From: JAIBJN01 sp963842305
GTDB taxonomy: Bacteria; Actinomycetota; Thermoleophilia; Gaiellales; Gaiellaceae
DNA length: 64,000 nucleotides
Direction of reading: 5' to 3'
Assembly: GCA_963842305.1 (NCBI GenBank)
Contig: CAWJFW010000002.1
Location: forward strand, 496,001 to 560,000
Shown here: piece by piece, positions 7,048 through 16,246 of the stretch
How positions within the stretch are numbered: position 1 is the stretch's first letter
How the letters are laid out: each line of letters begins with the position of its first letter
Notes under the pieces: model-generated
The model's input: the letters and a program-made list of their open reading frames with translations, nothing else
Told to the model about the DNA's origin: nothing
Database searches by the model: none
Made by a program: the position numbers and the translations under genes

Positions 7048-9631
7048 GGCACTACGCACGATCACGCTCGCGGCCCTTGCGCTACTGGCGACCGCCCTGG
7101 CGCTCGCCGGCACGGTCGAGGGCGCCGGCGATACGGTCTCTCGGACTGCGGCGCGTGCCTGGCACGGTGTCTTCGGCGACCGCCCGAAGCCGGCCCCGGA
7201 GCCGCGGCAGCGCGTGCTGGTAGTCCTCACGTCGCCGTCGCTCGCCGACCGGATGGCTGCCGCCGAGGGCGAGCCGACCTCGGAGCAGCAGCGCGGCTGG
7301 AATGCGGAGGCGGAGGGCGCGCAGCAGGTTCTGCTCGCCGGAATGCGCGAGCGGCACGTCCGAATCGTGCGCGACGAGATCTTCACGCGGACGTTCAACG
7401 GCTTCTCCGCCCTCGTCTCCCCGCGCGCCGTGGCGGAGCTCGAGCGCGCGCACGACGTCGCGGGGGTGTATCCGGTGCGCGCCGTGTACCCGGCCGCGCC
7501 GACGGCCGAGACGGTCGCGGGCGGCACCTTCCAGCCCGGAGGCGGCCGCGGCACCCAGATCACGCTGCCCGGCTTCGACGGGAAGGGCGTCACGATCGCG
7601 CTCCTCGACACCGGCGTCGAACGCCGTCACAGCTACCTCAACGGCCGGATCGCCCGGGGATACGACGTCGTCGACGGCGATCGGCGCGCGACGCCGGAGA
7701 CGAAGCCTGGCGAGCCCGGCGTGCTGGAGGCACACGGGACGCGAATGGCCGGTCTTCTCGTCGGCCACGACGGGCCTTCGGGTCTGCACGGCGTCGCGCC
7801 GGGCGCCCGGATCCTGCCGATCCGGATCATGGGCTGGGAAGAGACCACCGAGGGCAGCTGGGCGGTGCTGGGGCGTGGCGATCTCCTCCTCGCCGGGCTC
7901 GAGCGCGCCGTCGACCCCGACGGCGACGGAGACGTCGAGGATGCTGCCTCGATCGCGCTCGTTGGTGGCGTACAGCCGTACGCGGCCTTCGCCGACAGCC
8001 CGGAGACCCGCGCCACGGCCGGGGCGACCCGGCTCGGGACGCTCGTGGTCGCACCGGTCGGCAACGACGGCAGGCCTGGGCTCGGGTTCGGCACGATCGC
8101 TGCCCCAGCAGCCGCCGCCGACGCTCTCGCGGTCGGGACGCTCGACGCGCGCCGCGAGGTGTTCGAGGCCGACGCCGAGCTGCACGTCGGCGTCAACACG
8201 GTGCTGGACGATCGGGTGCGCGTTCTCGGCGGTGTCGCTCCGGCCCGACCCGCGCGGTTCGAGGTCGCGACGGTCGCAGGGCCGACGCTCGCCCAGTCCG
8301 ACCGGGCCGCGGGCGTCGTCGCGAGCGGTGACGTGCTCGGAGATTTCTTCGGTACGAACGGCGTCAGCCTCGTCGCGGGCAAGGCAGTCGTCGTGCAGGC
8401 GGTCGACGGTGCTGTCGAGCGACGCGTCCGCAATGCCGCCGAGGCGGGCGCCGGGGCCGTCCTGGTCGCCGGGACGAGCCTGCCGGCCGGCTCGCTCGAC
8501 GTCGAGGACAGCGTGCAGGTGCCCGTCGTGGGCATTCCGGAGGAGGCTGCGCAGGCTGCTCTCGCCGGAGGGGCGTCGCTCGAGCTGTCGAGTGCCCAGG
8601 CTCTACCGAACGCAGCCCTCATGGACATCACCCCGTTCTCCTCGGGCGGTGTTGCCTTCGACGGTCGCCTCAAGCCGGACCTGGTCGCTCCCGGTGTCGG
8701 CCTCGCGACGTCGGATGCAGGCGGTGAGGGCTTCGCGACCGTCACCGGTTCGAGCGCCGCGGCCGCCGTGGTCGCCGGCGCAGCGGCGCTCGTGGCCGAG
8801 GCGCGGCCGAAGCTGACCGCCGTCGATCTGCGAAGCGCGCTCGTCGGCAGCGGCGGGCGGCTTCGCCGCGAGAACCTCGCGCTGCCGGTGACGTCGCAGG
8901 GCGGCGGGCTCGTCGACCCGATGCATGCTGCGACTACCGAGATCGCAGTCGAGCCGGCGACCCTGGCCTTCGGGCGTGCCGAGGGGCCCGACTGGAACGC
9001 CGTGCGCACCGTCACCGTCCGAAACGTCTCGAGCCGGCCGTTGACCATGTCGTTCGGGCTCCTTCCGGACACGGCCGTCTCGGACCTCGCCTTCTCCGCC
9101 GATCCTGCACGGCTGAAGCTCGAGCCCGGGGCCGCCCGGGACGTGACGATCGGCGTCTCGGCGAGCGGCGACGAGTCGCCCGCGGGTGCGGGCGGCGTCA
9201 TCCTCGTTTCCGCCGAGGGAGCGCAGACCGTTCGCGTTCCCTGGGCGATCGCCCGGCGCGAGGCCGATCGCGCTCCGCTCGTCGGCGACGTCCAGCTTTC
9301 GCACCACGAGTTCTCACCCTCGGACGCCGCTCCGGTTGTTCTGGCCTTCCGTGCCGGGCGCGTCGACCCGGGGCTCGAAGGCGAGACGATCGAGCCGGTG
9401 GGCGTCCTGGAGCTCGAGCTGTGGACGGCAGACGGCCGGCGGCTCGGCGTTCTGGCGCGCCTCCGCGACGTGCTCCCCGGTCGCTACGCGTTCGGGCTGA
9501 CGGGCCGAGCGCCGAACGGGAATGTCCTCTCCGAGGGCGCCTACGTCATCCGCCTGCGCGCGCATCCGGTCGACGGTGACGACGGCACGCCGCCGTCCAC
9601 CGCCGAGGCCGTGTTCACGATCGAGCGCTGA
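7025..9631 (+). CDS. Secreted subtilisin-like (S8) serine protease with PA domain
   Basis: An 868-residue exported protease. N-terminal signal peptide (RTITLAALALLATALALAG), inhibitor-like propeptide to about residue 150, then the S8 domain. The catalytic triad reads as Asp195 (LLDTGV), His237 (EAHGTRMAG) and Ser577 (TGSSAAAA), with an oxyanion Asn in APVGNDG. A protease-associated (PA) domain of about 120 residues lies between His and Ser. The C-terminal third looks like beta-sandwich domains. The usual GTSMAxP around the serine is changed to GSSAAAA, so activity should not be assumed. The ATG at 7025 lies inside tsaD; no later start preserves the signal peptide. Confidence 0.88.
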   Translation: MRTPQRPEALRTITLAALALLATALALAGTVEGAGDTVSRTAARAWHGVFGDRPKPAPEPRQRVLVVLTSPSLADRMAAAEGEPTSEQQRGWNAEAEGAQQVLLAGMRERHVRIVRDEIFTRTFNGFSALVSPRAVAELERAHDVAGVYPVRAVYPAAPTAETVAGGTFQPGGGRGTQITLPGFDGKGVTIALLDTGVERRHSYLNGRIARGYDVVDGDRRATPETKPGEPGVLEAHGTRMAGLLVGHDGPSGLHGVAPGARILPIRIMGWEETTEGSWAVLGRGDLLLAGLERAVDPDGDGDVEDAASIALVGGVQPYAAFADSPETRATAGATRLGTLVVAPVGNDGRPGLGFGTIAAPAAAADALAVGTLDARREVFEADAELHVGVNTVLDDRVRVLGGVAPARPARFEVATVAGPTLAQSDRAAGVVASGDVLGDFFGTNGVSLVAGKAVVVQAVDGAVERRVRNAAEAGAGAVLVAGTSLPAGSLDVEDSVQVPVVGIPEEAAQAALAGGASLELSSAQALPNAALMDITPFSSGGVAFDGRLKPDLVAPGVGLATSDAGGEGFATVTGSSAAAAVVAGAAALVAEARPKLTAVDLRSALVGSGGRLRRENLALPVTSQGGGLVDPMHAATTEIAVEPATLAFGRAEGPDWNAVRTVTVRNVSSRPLTMSFGLLPDTAVSDLAFSADPARLKLEPGAARDVTIGVSASGDESPAGAGGVILVSAEGAQTVRVPWAIARREADRAPLVGDVQLSHHEFSPSDAAPVVLAFRAGRVDPGLEGETIEPVGVLELELWTADGRRLGVLARLRDVLPGRYAFGLTGRAPNGNVLSEGAYVIRLRAHPVDGDDGTPPSTAEAVFTIER

Positions 9632-9638
9632 GCGAGCC

Positions 9639-9878
9639 GTGCACGAGGTGACGATCTACCTCGCGCGGGGCTGTCATCTCTGCGCGAGCGCCCAGAGGGT
9701 GCTTGCCTCGGTCCGCGAGGAGATTCCGTTCCGGCTCGTCGAGGTCGAGATCGACGACGACCCCGAGCTCGAGCGCCTCTATCGCGAGCGGATCCCGGTC
9801 GTCGCCGTCGACGGCGTGGAGGCCTTCACGTACTTCGTCCATCCCGACGGCCTGCGCAGGCGCCTCTTCGAGGTGTAA
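9639..9878 (+). CDS. Glutaredoxin/thioredoxin-like protein (DUF836 type)
   Basis: A 79-residue single-domain thioredoxin-fold protein. It starts with VTIYLARGCHLCASAQRVL, containing a CxxC redox pair (CHLC) after the first strand, and continues with the IPVVAVDG cis-proline segment expected of glutaredoxin-like proteins. It probably acts as a small thiol oxidoreductase. The GTG at 9639 is the only start giving the complete first strand. It lies 7 nt after the protease gene and 61 nt before the redox sensor rex, a suggestive but unproven pairing. Confidence 0.82.
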   Translation: MHEVTIYLARGCHLCASAQRVLASVREEIPFRLVEVEIDDDPELERLYRERIPVVAVDGVEAFTYFVHPDGLRRRLFEV

Positions 9879-9939
9879 ACGAGCGCGTGCCGGGTACTGC
9901 AACCTCGATGGAAGGGCCCCGTTATTGTGTCCACCTCGC

Positions 9940-10596
9940 ATGGCCGTAAGAATCGCGAACGACACGGGCACCAGAACGGCTGACCGGCTGACGGTCGGCG
10001 TCGCGGCGCGGCTTTCCCAGTATCTCCGTGTCCTCACGCAGGCCCGCAAGATGGGCAAGGACCGCATCTCCTCCCAGGAGATCAGCGAGTACACGAACAT
10101 CAACGCGACGCAGATTCGGCGGGACCTCTCGGCGTTCGGAAAGTTCGGCAAGCGCGGCGTCGGCTACAACATCGACGGCCTGATCGCCGAGATCCGCAAG
10201 ATCCTGCGAACGCAGGGCCAGCACAACATCGCGCTCTTCGGGGCGGGCCGACTGGGCCAGGCGATCGCCAGCTCGACGATCTTCGCCGACCACGGGTTCA
10301 ACATCTCCGCCGCCTTCGACAGCGACCCCGTCAAGGTCGGCGATCCGATCGGCAGGACGACAATCTCGTCGTACGACGAGCTTCGCGAGCAGATCCGTGA
10401 CAAGAACATCATCGTCGCCGTCCTCGCAGTCCCGCCGGAGGCTGCGCAGCAGGTCGCTGACGAGGTCGTCGGCGCCGGCGTGAAGATCATCTTCAACTAC
10501 ACGGAAGCGCTCCTCGACGTGCCTCAGGACGTGACCGTCCACACGACGAGCCCGGCCGTCGAGCTGCTCTACGCGCTCTACTTCTACCTGACGTAG
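9940..10596 (+). CDS. rex: Redox-sensing transcriptional repressor Rex
   Basis: NADH/NAD+-sensing repressor of respiratory and fermentation genes. The 218-residue protein has an N-terminal winged helix (SSQEISEYTNINATQIRRDL, SAFGKFGKRGVGYNI), a Rossmann domain with LFGAGRLGQAIASS, and the C-terminal swapped helix (AVELLYALYFYL). It starts at ATG 9940. Only a TTGTG half-site is seen upstream, not a full TTGTGA-N6-TCACAA operator, so autoregulation is not evident. Its 3' end overlaps the convergent anti-sigma gene by 13 nt. Confidence 0.95.
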   Translation: MAVRIANDTGTRTADRLTVGVAARLSQYLRVLTQARKMGKDRISSQEISEYTNINATQIRRDLSAFGKFGKRGVGYNIDGLIAEIRKILRTQGQHNIALFGAGRLGQAIASSTIFADHGFNISAAFDSDPVKVGDPIGRTTISSYDELREQIRDKNIIVAVLAVPPEAAQQVADEVVGAGVKIIFNYTEALLDVPQDVTVHTTSPAVELLYALYFYLT

Positions 10597-11216
10597 ACGG
10601 CGACGTCCCCGCCGGGGCGATCGGCAAGCGCCTCGCGGACGGCGCCGCCGCCGCCTTCGGCGACGACCACTCCCGCGGAATCGGCTCGAGCGGTGATGCC
10701 GGCGGCCTCGAGGACGCGTACCACCTCGGCCGGCGGGCCGGCCACGGAGCGAACCAGCGTGGCGCCGGCCGCGTCGAGCTTCGGCGCGAGCTCGGAGCCG
10801 CCCCCGGGGGCCTCGGAGTCATCCTGCGCCGCCTCACCCGCCGCCGGCGTCGCGGCATCGTCGTCGTCTCCGCCGACGTCGAGCCGGTTCCCAGCGAAGG
10901 CGAACACGCCCACGAGCGCCGCCGCGGCTGCGACCGGGGCGGCGATCACGAGCACGCGCTTCGCAGGCCGCAGCAGGCGCCAGCGATCGGAGCGCTCGGG
11001 GAGGGCGGCGATGATCGCCTCGTGCCGGTCGCCCGGAAGCTCCAAGAGGGGCACGGTCTGCAGCGCGGCCTTGCCGGCTTCCAGGCGCCGAATCTGCTCC
11101 GCGCACGAACGGCACGCGACGAGATGCTCGACGACCTCCTGGCGGGTACCCGTTTCCAGCTCGTCCTCGACGAAGGAGAGCAGCTCGAGCTCGTCCGGAT
11201 GCTTCTCGGCCATCAA
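10584..11216 (-). CDS. Membrane anti-sigma factor with zinc-finger (zf-HC2) domain
   Basis: A 210-residue protein. The N-terminal anti-sigma domain has the HxxxCxxC zinc motif (HLVACRSC near residue 31), followed by one transmembrane segment (VLVIAAPVAAAAALVGVFAF) and an extracytoplasmic Asp/Gly/Ala-rich C-terminal region. It overlaps the upstream ECF sigma gene by 4 nt, the standard arrangement for a sigma factor and its cognate inhibitor. The stimulus it senses is unknown. Its 3' end runs 13 nt into rex on the opposite strand. Confidence 0.88.
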   Translation of the reverse strand: MMAEKHPDELELLSFVEDELETGTRQEVVEHLVACRSCAEQIRRLEAGKAALQTVPLLELPGDRHEAIIAALPERSDRWRLLRPAKRVLVIAAPVAAAAALVGVFAFAGNRLDVGGDDDDAATPAAGEAAQDDSEAPGGGSELAPKLDAAGATLVRSVAGPPAEVVRVLEAAGITARADSAGVVVAEGGGGAVREALADRPGGDVAVYVR

Positions 11217-11752
11217 CCTTCTGACTCCGTTCGCTCGACGGTGGTTCCCAGTCGCTCCGCCAGCTCGGTGCGCCCGCGGAAGATCCGCGACTTCACCGTA
11301 CCCTCGGGTGCATCGGTCATCTCGGCGATCTCCGCGTACGAGCAGCCGAGAACGTCATAGAGGACGACGGCCACGCGGTAGTTCTCGTCCAGCTGGTCGA
11401 GGGCGCGCTGGAGGTCGCTCGAGAGCTCCTGCTCTGCGAAGCGATCGCGTTGGTCCACCGGCTCGGGCAGCTCGTCGAGCGTCACCTCGCGCCGCTTCGC
11501 TCTCACGTCGTGAGCGGCGTTGACCACGATCCGGTAGAGCCACGTGGAGAAGCGCGCATCGCCGCGGAACTTGGGCAGCGCAAGCCAGGCGCGGACGAGC
11601 GCGTCCTGCACGGCGTCCGCTGCGTCCTCGCGCGAGCCGAGAACCCGTGCGGCAAGGGTGTACATGCGCTGCATGTGGGGGTCGACCAGCCGCTCGAAAG
11701 CGAAGCGCTCGCCGCGTTGCGCGCGCTTGACCAGAGCGTCGTCAGCATCCAT
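11213..11752 (-). CDS. ECF-family RNA polymerase sigma factor
   Basis: A 179-residue sigma-70 family protein with region 2 (FERLVDPHMQRMYTLAARVL, DAADAVQDALVRAW, FSTWLYRIVVNAAHD) and region 4 (LDENYRVAVVLYDVLGCSYAEIAEM, GTVKSRIFRGR). It lacks regions 1 and 3, as ECF sigmas do. It is cotranscribed with the anti-sigma gene. The start is either ATG 11752 (used) or ATG 11770, neither with a strong Shine-Dalgarno. No clear ECF-type autoregulatory promoter was recognised upstream. Confidence 0.92.
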   Translation of the reverse strand: MDADDALVKRAQRGERFAFERLVDPHMQRMYTLAARVLGSREDAADAVQDALVRAWLALPKFRGDARFSTWLYRIVVNAAHDVRAKRREVTLDELPEPVDQRDRFAEQELSSDLQRALDQLDENYRVAVVLYDVLGCSYAEIAEMTDAPEGTVKSRIFRGRTELAERLGTTVERTESEG

Positions 11753-11831
11753 TCCGGTGAAGGTTCGCATCCCGCGCGGCTGCAGACGTTTCGTGGGCTG
11801 CTGGGGCAAGCCGCTCTGATACGTTCGCGCC

Positions 11832-12983
11832 GTGGGTGACGCCCAGAAACTGACGCCCGAGGAGCAGATCACGAGCGCTCGGGAGGGGTTCGAGTCCGGG
11901 CGCGATTTCACGGTCGCGGTCGAGGAGGAGTTCGCAATCCTCGATCCGGAGACGCTCGGGCTCGTCAATCGATTCGAGGAGATGCAGGCCGGCGCCGCCG
12001 GCACGCCGCTCGAGGAGCATCTGGTCGGCGAGCTGATCGCCTCGGAGATCGAGGTACGGACGGGTCGATGCGAGAGTTTTGCGGAGGCCGCCGGGGCGAT
12101 GGGCGAGCGGCGCCGTCAGCTGCTCGAGCTGGCCGGCCGCTTCGACGTCAAGCTCGGGGCGACTGCGACGCACCCCTGGAGCCCCTGGCAGGAGCAGCGC
12201 ATCATCGACACGCCCCACTACCGGCGAAACGACGAGATCCTCCGCTACGTCGTGTGGCGCAACAACAGCTTTGGCCTGCACGTCCACGTAGGCATCCAGG
12301 GCGCGGACAGGGCGATCAGGGTCACAGACGGCCTGCGCACGTACCTGCCGCACCTCCTCGCCTACTCCGGGAGCTCACCGTTCGTCGAAGGCGTCTACAC
12401 GTACCTCCACTCGGCGAGGACACAGATCTTCACGCGGATGTTCCCGCGCTGCGGGATCCCCGACGCGTTCGGCAGCTGGCAGGAGTACGAGCGGTACGTC
12501 CGCTTCCTCTATGACACGGGCTCGATCACAGAGCACACGCAGCTCTGGTGGAGCGTGCGCCCACATCTTGCGTTTCCGACAGTGGAGATCCGGATCTGCG
12601 ACGGCCAGCCCGAGCTCGGCGAGGCGCAGTCGCTGGCCGCGCTCATGTACGTTCTCGCCGCGCGGATCGCGCGCGCGGTGGACGAGGGCGAGCCCCTGCC
12701 CGAGCATCCACCGCGGCTCTTGGAGGAGAACCTCTGGCGCGCGATTCGCCACGGGCTGTCCGGCGACCTGATCGATCTGGACACCGGCGCGGTCCGCCCG
12801 GCCCGGAGCGAGGTCGAGCGGCTGATCGAATGGAGCATGCCGATGGCCGAGGAGCTGGGCGTCGCGCAGTTCCTCGCCGTGCCCGCGGTGAGTGTGTCCG
12901 AGCGGCAGATGGCACGGTACGAGGCGGGGGAGACGCTCGCCGAGATCTACGCGCAGGAGGTCCTGGAGCCCGTGCATGTCTGA
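11832..12983 (+). CDS. Carboxylate-amine ligase, GCS2/YbdK family
   Basis: A 383-residue ATP-grasp-like ligase of the glutamate-cysteine ligase type 2 family. Motifs: FTVAVEEEFAILDPE (the VEEEF metal/ATP motif), TGRCESF, GATATHPWSPW, NSFGLHVHVGI and VEIRICDGQP. YbdK members have weak glutamate-cysteine ligase activity and the true substrate is often unknown, so glutathione or ergothioneine precursor synthesis is only a possibility. GTG start at 11832, divergent from the sigma factor. It overlaps the DUF1844 gene by 8 nt. Confidence 0.88.
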   Translation: MGDAQKLTPEEQITSAREGFESGRDFTVAVEEEFAILDPETLGLVNRFEEMQAGAAGTPLEEHLVGELIASEIEVRTGRCESFAEAAGAMGERRRQLLELAGRFDVKLGATATHPWSPWQEQRIIDTPHYRRNDEILRYVVWRNNSFGLHVHVGIQGADRAIRVTDGLRTYLPHLLAYSGSSPFVEGVYTYLHSARTQIFTRMFPRCGIPDAFGSWQEYERYVRFLYDTGSITEHTQLWWSVRPHLAFPTVEIRICDGQPELGEAQSLAALMYVLAARIARAVDEGEPLPEHPPRLLEENLWRAIRHGLSGDLIDLDTGAVRPARSEVERLIEWSMPMAEELGVAQFLAVPAVSVSERQMARYEAGETLAEIYAQEVLEPVHV

Positions 12984-13311
12984 GGCCGACTACGAACACG
13001 AGCTCGAGCAGGAGGCGATCGCCCGCGAGCTCGCCGAGGAGCTGCGCAAGCTCCGCGTCGAGGATGTGCTCGTGAACACCCTCGTCCACGTTTCCTCGAT
13101 CGGCTATCGGCGCCTCGGTCTCACCGAGGACTCGCGCGACGAGCGCGACCTTCCGCAGACGGCGCTCGCCATCGAGACGATGCAGGCGCTCGTCCCGGTG
13201 CTCAAGGACTTCCTGCCCGTGGAGCTCACCGCGGGCTTCGAAGAGCAGGTCGCCAACCTCCAGCTCGCATACGCGAAGGCCGCCAAGGAGCCCGGTGACG
13301 CCGAGGGCTGA
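12976..13311 (+). CDS. DUF1844 family protein
   Basis: A 111-residue acidic, helical protein. LVNTLVHVSSIGYRRLGL, DLPQTALAIETMQALVPVL and a helix ending LQLAYAKA match the layout of DUF1844 (an SSxxxxLGL-type helix followed by an AxxxIxxLxxL helix). No enzymatic motif is present and function is unknown. The ATG at 12976 overlaps the upstream ligase gene. The 3' end overlaps mtnP by 17 nt, so the three genes are probably cotranscribed. Confidence 0.75.
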   Translation: MSEADYEHELEQEAIARELAEELRKLRVEDVLVNTLVHVSSIGYRRLGLTEDSRDERDLPQTALAIETMQALVPVLKDFLPVELTAGFEEQVANLQLAYAKAAKEPGDAEG

Positions 13312-14089
13312 GGTCGGGGTATTCGGCGGCTCGGGCTTCTACTCGTTCCTCGAGGACGTCGAGGAGGTCGAGGTCGAGACGCCCTACGGCAAGCCGTCGG
13401 CCGCGCTCACGGTCGGCGAGGTAGGCGGCCGTCGCGTCGCGTTCCTCCCGCGCCACGGACGCAACCACGAGCTCCCGCCGCATGCGATTCCGTACCGGGC
13501 GAACGTCTGGGCCATGAAGGAGCTCGGCGTACGCCGGATCATCGGCCCGAACGCTTCGGGCGCGCTCAAGGCCGAGCTCGAACTGGGCGAGTTCGTCGTC
13601 TGTGACCAGCTCGTCGACCGCACGAGCGGCCGCAAGGACACGTTCTACGACGGTCCGGAGACCACTCACGTCTCGGCCGCGGATCCGTACTGCCCGGAGC
13701 TGCGCGCCCTGCTCGTCGAGACGGCGCGCGACCTCGGGATCACCGTGCGCGACGGTGGCACAGTCGTCGTCATCCAGGGGCCCCGCTTCTCGACGCGTGC
13801 CGAGTCGAAGTGGTTCCAGGACGCCGGGTGGGACACGATCAACATGACCGCGTATCCCGAGGGCTACCTCGCCCGGGAGCTCGAGCTCTGCTACGCGAAC
13901 ATCTCCATGGTCACCGACCACGACGTCGGCGTCGAGGGAACGGCGCCCGTCTCCCACGAGCAGGTCGTCACGGTCTTCAATCAGAACAACGAGCGCCTGC
14001 GGGAGCTCCTCTTCGCGGCCATCCCGAAGATCCCGCCGCAGCCGGAGGAGCATGTCTGCGCAACCGCGCTGCGCGGCGCACGGTTCTGA
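13295..14089 (+). CDS. mtnP: S-methyl-5'-thioadenosine phosphorylase
   Basis: Phosphorolysis of methylthioadenosine to adenine and methylthioribose-1-phosphate in methionine salvage. The 264-residue protein has the phosphate loop VFGGSGFYSF, FLPRHGRNHELPPHAIPYRAN, VIQGPRFSTRAES and INMTAYPEGYLARELELCYA. The NMT-P-E pattern in the substrate loop is that of the MTAP branch rather than classic purine nucleoside phosphorylases, but a broader 6-oxopurine activity cannot be excluded. GTG start at 13295. Confidence 0.92.
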   Translation: MTPRAEVGVFGGSGFYSFLEDVEEVEVETPYGKPSAALTVGEVGGRRVAFLPRHGRNHELPPHAIPYRANVWAMKELGVRRIIGPNASGALKAELELGEFVVCDQLVDRTSGRKDTFYDGPETTHVSAADPYCPELRALLVETARDLGITVRDGGTVVVIQGPRFSTRAESKWFQDAGWDTINMTAYPEGYLARELELCYANISMVTDHDVGVEGTAPVSHEQVVTVFNQNNERLRELLFAAIPKIPPQPEEHVCATALRGARF

Positions 14090-14200
14090 GACGACGGCTC
14101 ATCGTTCGCGTGTGATAAAACTCCGCGCGGCCGTTTCCGGGCCGGGCCGGGGGGAACGTGCAGCAGCCGGCCCAGCGCGGCGGCCTGTTTCATTGCAGCT

Positions 14201-16246
14201 GTGACCGACTTCTTCCAGAACCACACTGTCCTGTTCGCGCTCGTCTGCGCCCTTTTCGGCATCGCCGTCGGGGTGTATCTGACGTGGTGGATCCTCAAGC
14301 AGCCCGCAGGCACGCAGCGGATGCAGGAGATTGCGCGCGCGGTGCAGGAAGGCGCCGCCGCGTACCTGCGCCGCCAGTACACGACGATCGGGATCGTCGC
14401 CGTGGCCCCCTTCCTCATCATCGGCTTCTACAACCAGCTCGGCTGGGGCACCGCGATCGGCTTCCTCATCGGCGCCGTGTTCTCCGCGGCGGCCGGCTTC
14501 ATCGGCATGAACGTCGCGGTTCGCTCCAACGTCCGCACCGCCGAGGCGGCGAAGCAGGGCCTGACGCCCGCGCTGAACGTCGCGTTCCGCGCCGGCTCGG
14601 TCACGGGCCTCCTCGTCGTCGGGCTCGGGCTCTTCGGCGTCGCCGGCTACTACGGGGTGCTCACGAGCTGGTTCGACGTCGCGCAGGACGACGCCATCGA
14701 CGACCTGATCGGCCTGGCCTTCGGCGGATCGCTCATCTCGGTCTTCGCCCGGCTCGGCGGCGGCATCTACACGAAGGCCGCCGACGTCGGCGCCGACCTC
14801 GTCGGGAAGATCGAGGCCGGCATCCCGGAGGACGACCCGCGAAACCCGGCCGTGATCGCCGACAACGTCGGCGACAACGTCGGCGACTGCGCCGGCATGG
14901 CTGCCGACCTCTTCGAGACCTACGCCGTCACCGCCGTGGCGGTCATGCTCCTCGGCACGGCGTTCCCGGCCGGCGGTCTCCCGCTCTATCCGCTCGCGCT
15001 CGGCGGCGTCTCCATCGTCGCCTCGGTGATCGGCATCTGGTTCGCGCGCGTCGGCCGGGGCGGCTCGATCATGAACGCGCTCTACAAGGCCGTCGTCGTC
15101 GCCACGGTGCTGTCGGCGATCGGCTTCATTCCCGTGACGCTCGCCTTCGACGAGGGCGCGTTCTCCTTCGGCGAGCTCTACGTCTCCGCGCTGATCGGCC
15201 TCGTCATCACGTTCGCGCTCGTCGCGATCACCGAGTACTACACGGGCACGCGCTGGGGGCCGGTGAAGTCGATCTCGCGCGCGTCCCAGACGGGGCACGC
15301 GACCAACATCATCGAGGGGCTCGCCGTCGGCATGCAGGCGACGGCGCTCCCGGTGATCGTGATCGCCGTCGGGATCGTGGCCGCCTACGAGGTCTCGGGG
15401 AACAGCCTCTACGGCATCGGCGTCGCGGTTATGGCGCAGCTCTCGATGACAGGTCTGATCGTGGCTCTGGACGCCTACGGCCCTGTCACCGACAACGCCG
15501 GCGGCATCGCCGAGATGGCCGACCTGGACGAGTCGGTGCGTGGGATCACCGACCCGCTCGACGCGGTCGGGAACACGACGAAGGCGGTCACGAAGGGCTA
15601 TGCGATCGGCTCGGCCGGCCTCGCCGCACTGATCCTCTTCGACGAGTACGCGCGCGGACTCAACGAGGAGGACGTGCCAAGCGTCTTCGCGCTCAGCGAC
15701 CCGTGGGTGATCGCGGGGCTCTTCATCGGCGGGCTGATGCCGTTCCTCTTCGCCTCGCTCGCGATGCAGGCAGTCGGCCGCGTCGGCGGCCAGGTCGTCG
15801 ACGAGGTGCGCCGTCAGTTCCGCGAGATCCCTGGCATCCTCGAGGGGACGGGCCGACCCGACTACAGCCGCGCCGTCGACATCGTCACGGGCTCGGCCAT
15901 CAAGCGGATGCTGCTGCCGGCGCTCATCCCGATCCTCATTCCCGTGATCGTCGGGATCATCAGTCCCGAGGCACTCGGCGGCCTCCTGATCGGGACGATC
16001 GTGACGGGCATCTTCCTCGCCATCGCCATGACCTCGGGCGGGGGCGCGTGGGACAACGCAAAGAAGCTGATCGAGGACGGCGCCTACGGCGGCAAGGGCT
16101 CGGAGGCCCACGCCGCCGCCGTCACTGGCGACACGGTGGGCGATCCGTACAAGGACACCGCCGGCCCGGCGATCAACCCGATGATCAAGATCGCCAACAT
16201 CGTCGCCATCCTGATCATCCCGATCATCGCCTCGATTCACGGGTAG
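14201..16246 (+). CDS. hppA: Membrane proton-translocating pyrophosphatase
   Basis: Hydrolyses pyrophosphate while pumping ions across the membrane. The 681-residue protein has about 16 hydrophobic segments. The pyrophosphate site is seen in DVGADLVGKIEAGIPEDDPR, AVIADNVGDNVGDCAGMAAD and the C-terminal GGAWDNAKKLIE/GDTVGDPYKDTAGP. At the potassium-specificity position the sequence reads GNTTKAVTKGYAIGSAG. Lys after GNTT, with Thr three residues on, is the pattern of K+-independent proton pumps. GTG start at 14201. The 111-nt leader is GC-rich with potential hairpins but no recognised riboswitch. Confidence 0.95.
   Translation: MTDFFQNHTVLFALVCALFGIAVGVYLTWWILKQPAGTQRMQEIARAVQEGAAAYLRRQYTTIGIVAVAPFLIIGFYNQLGWGTAIGFLIGAVFSAAAGFIGMNVAVRSNVRTAEAAKQGLTPALNVAFRAGSVTGLLVVGLGLFGVAGYYGVLTSWFDVAQDDAIDDLIGLAFGGSLISVFARLGGGIYTKAADVGADLVGKIEAGIPEDDPRNPAVIADNVGDNVGDCAGMAADLFETYAVTAVAVMLLGTAFPAGGLPLYPLALGGVSIVASVIGIWFARVGRGGSIMNALYKAVVVATVLSAIGFIPVTLAFDEGAFSFGELYVSALIGLVITFALVAITEYYTGTRWGPVKSISRASQTGHATNIIEGLAVGMQATALPVIVIAVGIVAAYEVSGNSLYGIGVAVMAQLSMTGLIVALDAYGPVTDNAGGIAEMADLDESVRGITDPLDAVGNTTKAVTKGYAIGSAGLAALILFDEYARGLNEEDVPSVFALSDPWVIAGLFIGGLMPFLFASLAMQAVGRVGGQVVDEVRRQFREIPGILEGTGRPDYSRAVDIVTGSAIKRMLLPALIPILIPVIVGIISPEALGGLLIGTIVTGIFLAIAMTSGGGAWDNAKKLIEDGAYGGKGSEAHAAAVTGDTVGDPYKDTAGPAINPMIKIANIVAILIIPIIASIHG

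Noticed and set aside
9879..9939. Rex operator upstream of rex
   Set aside because: Only a TTGTG half-site occurs near 9925; the inverted half is missing.
14099..16240. 713-residue open frame antisense to hppA
   Set aside because: It is a GC-driven shadow, extremely rich in Asp, Arg and His, with no family motif, while hppA on the other strand is certain.
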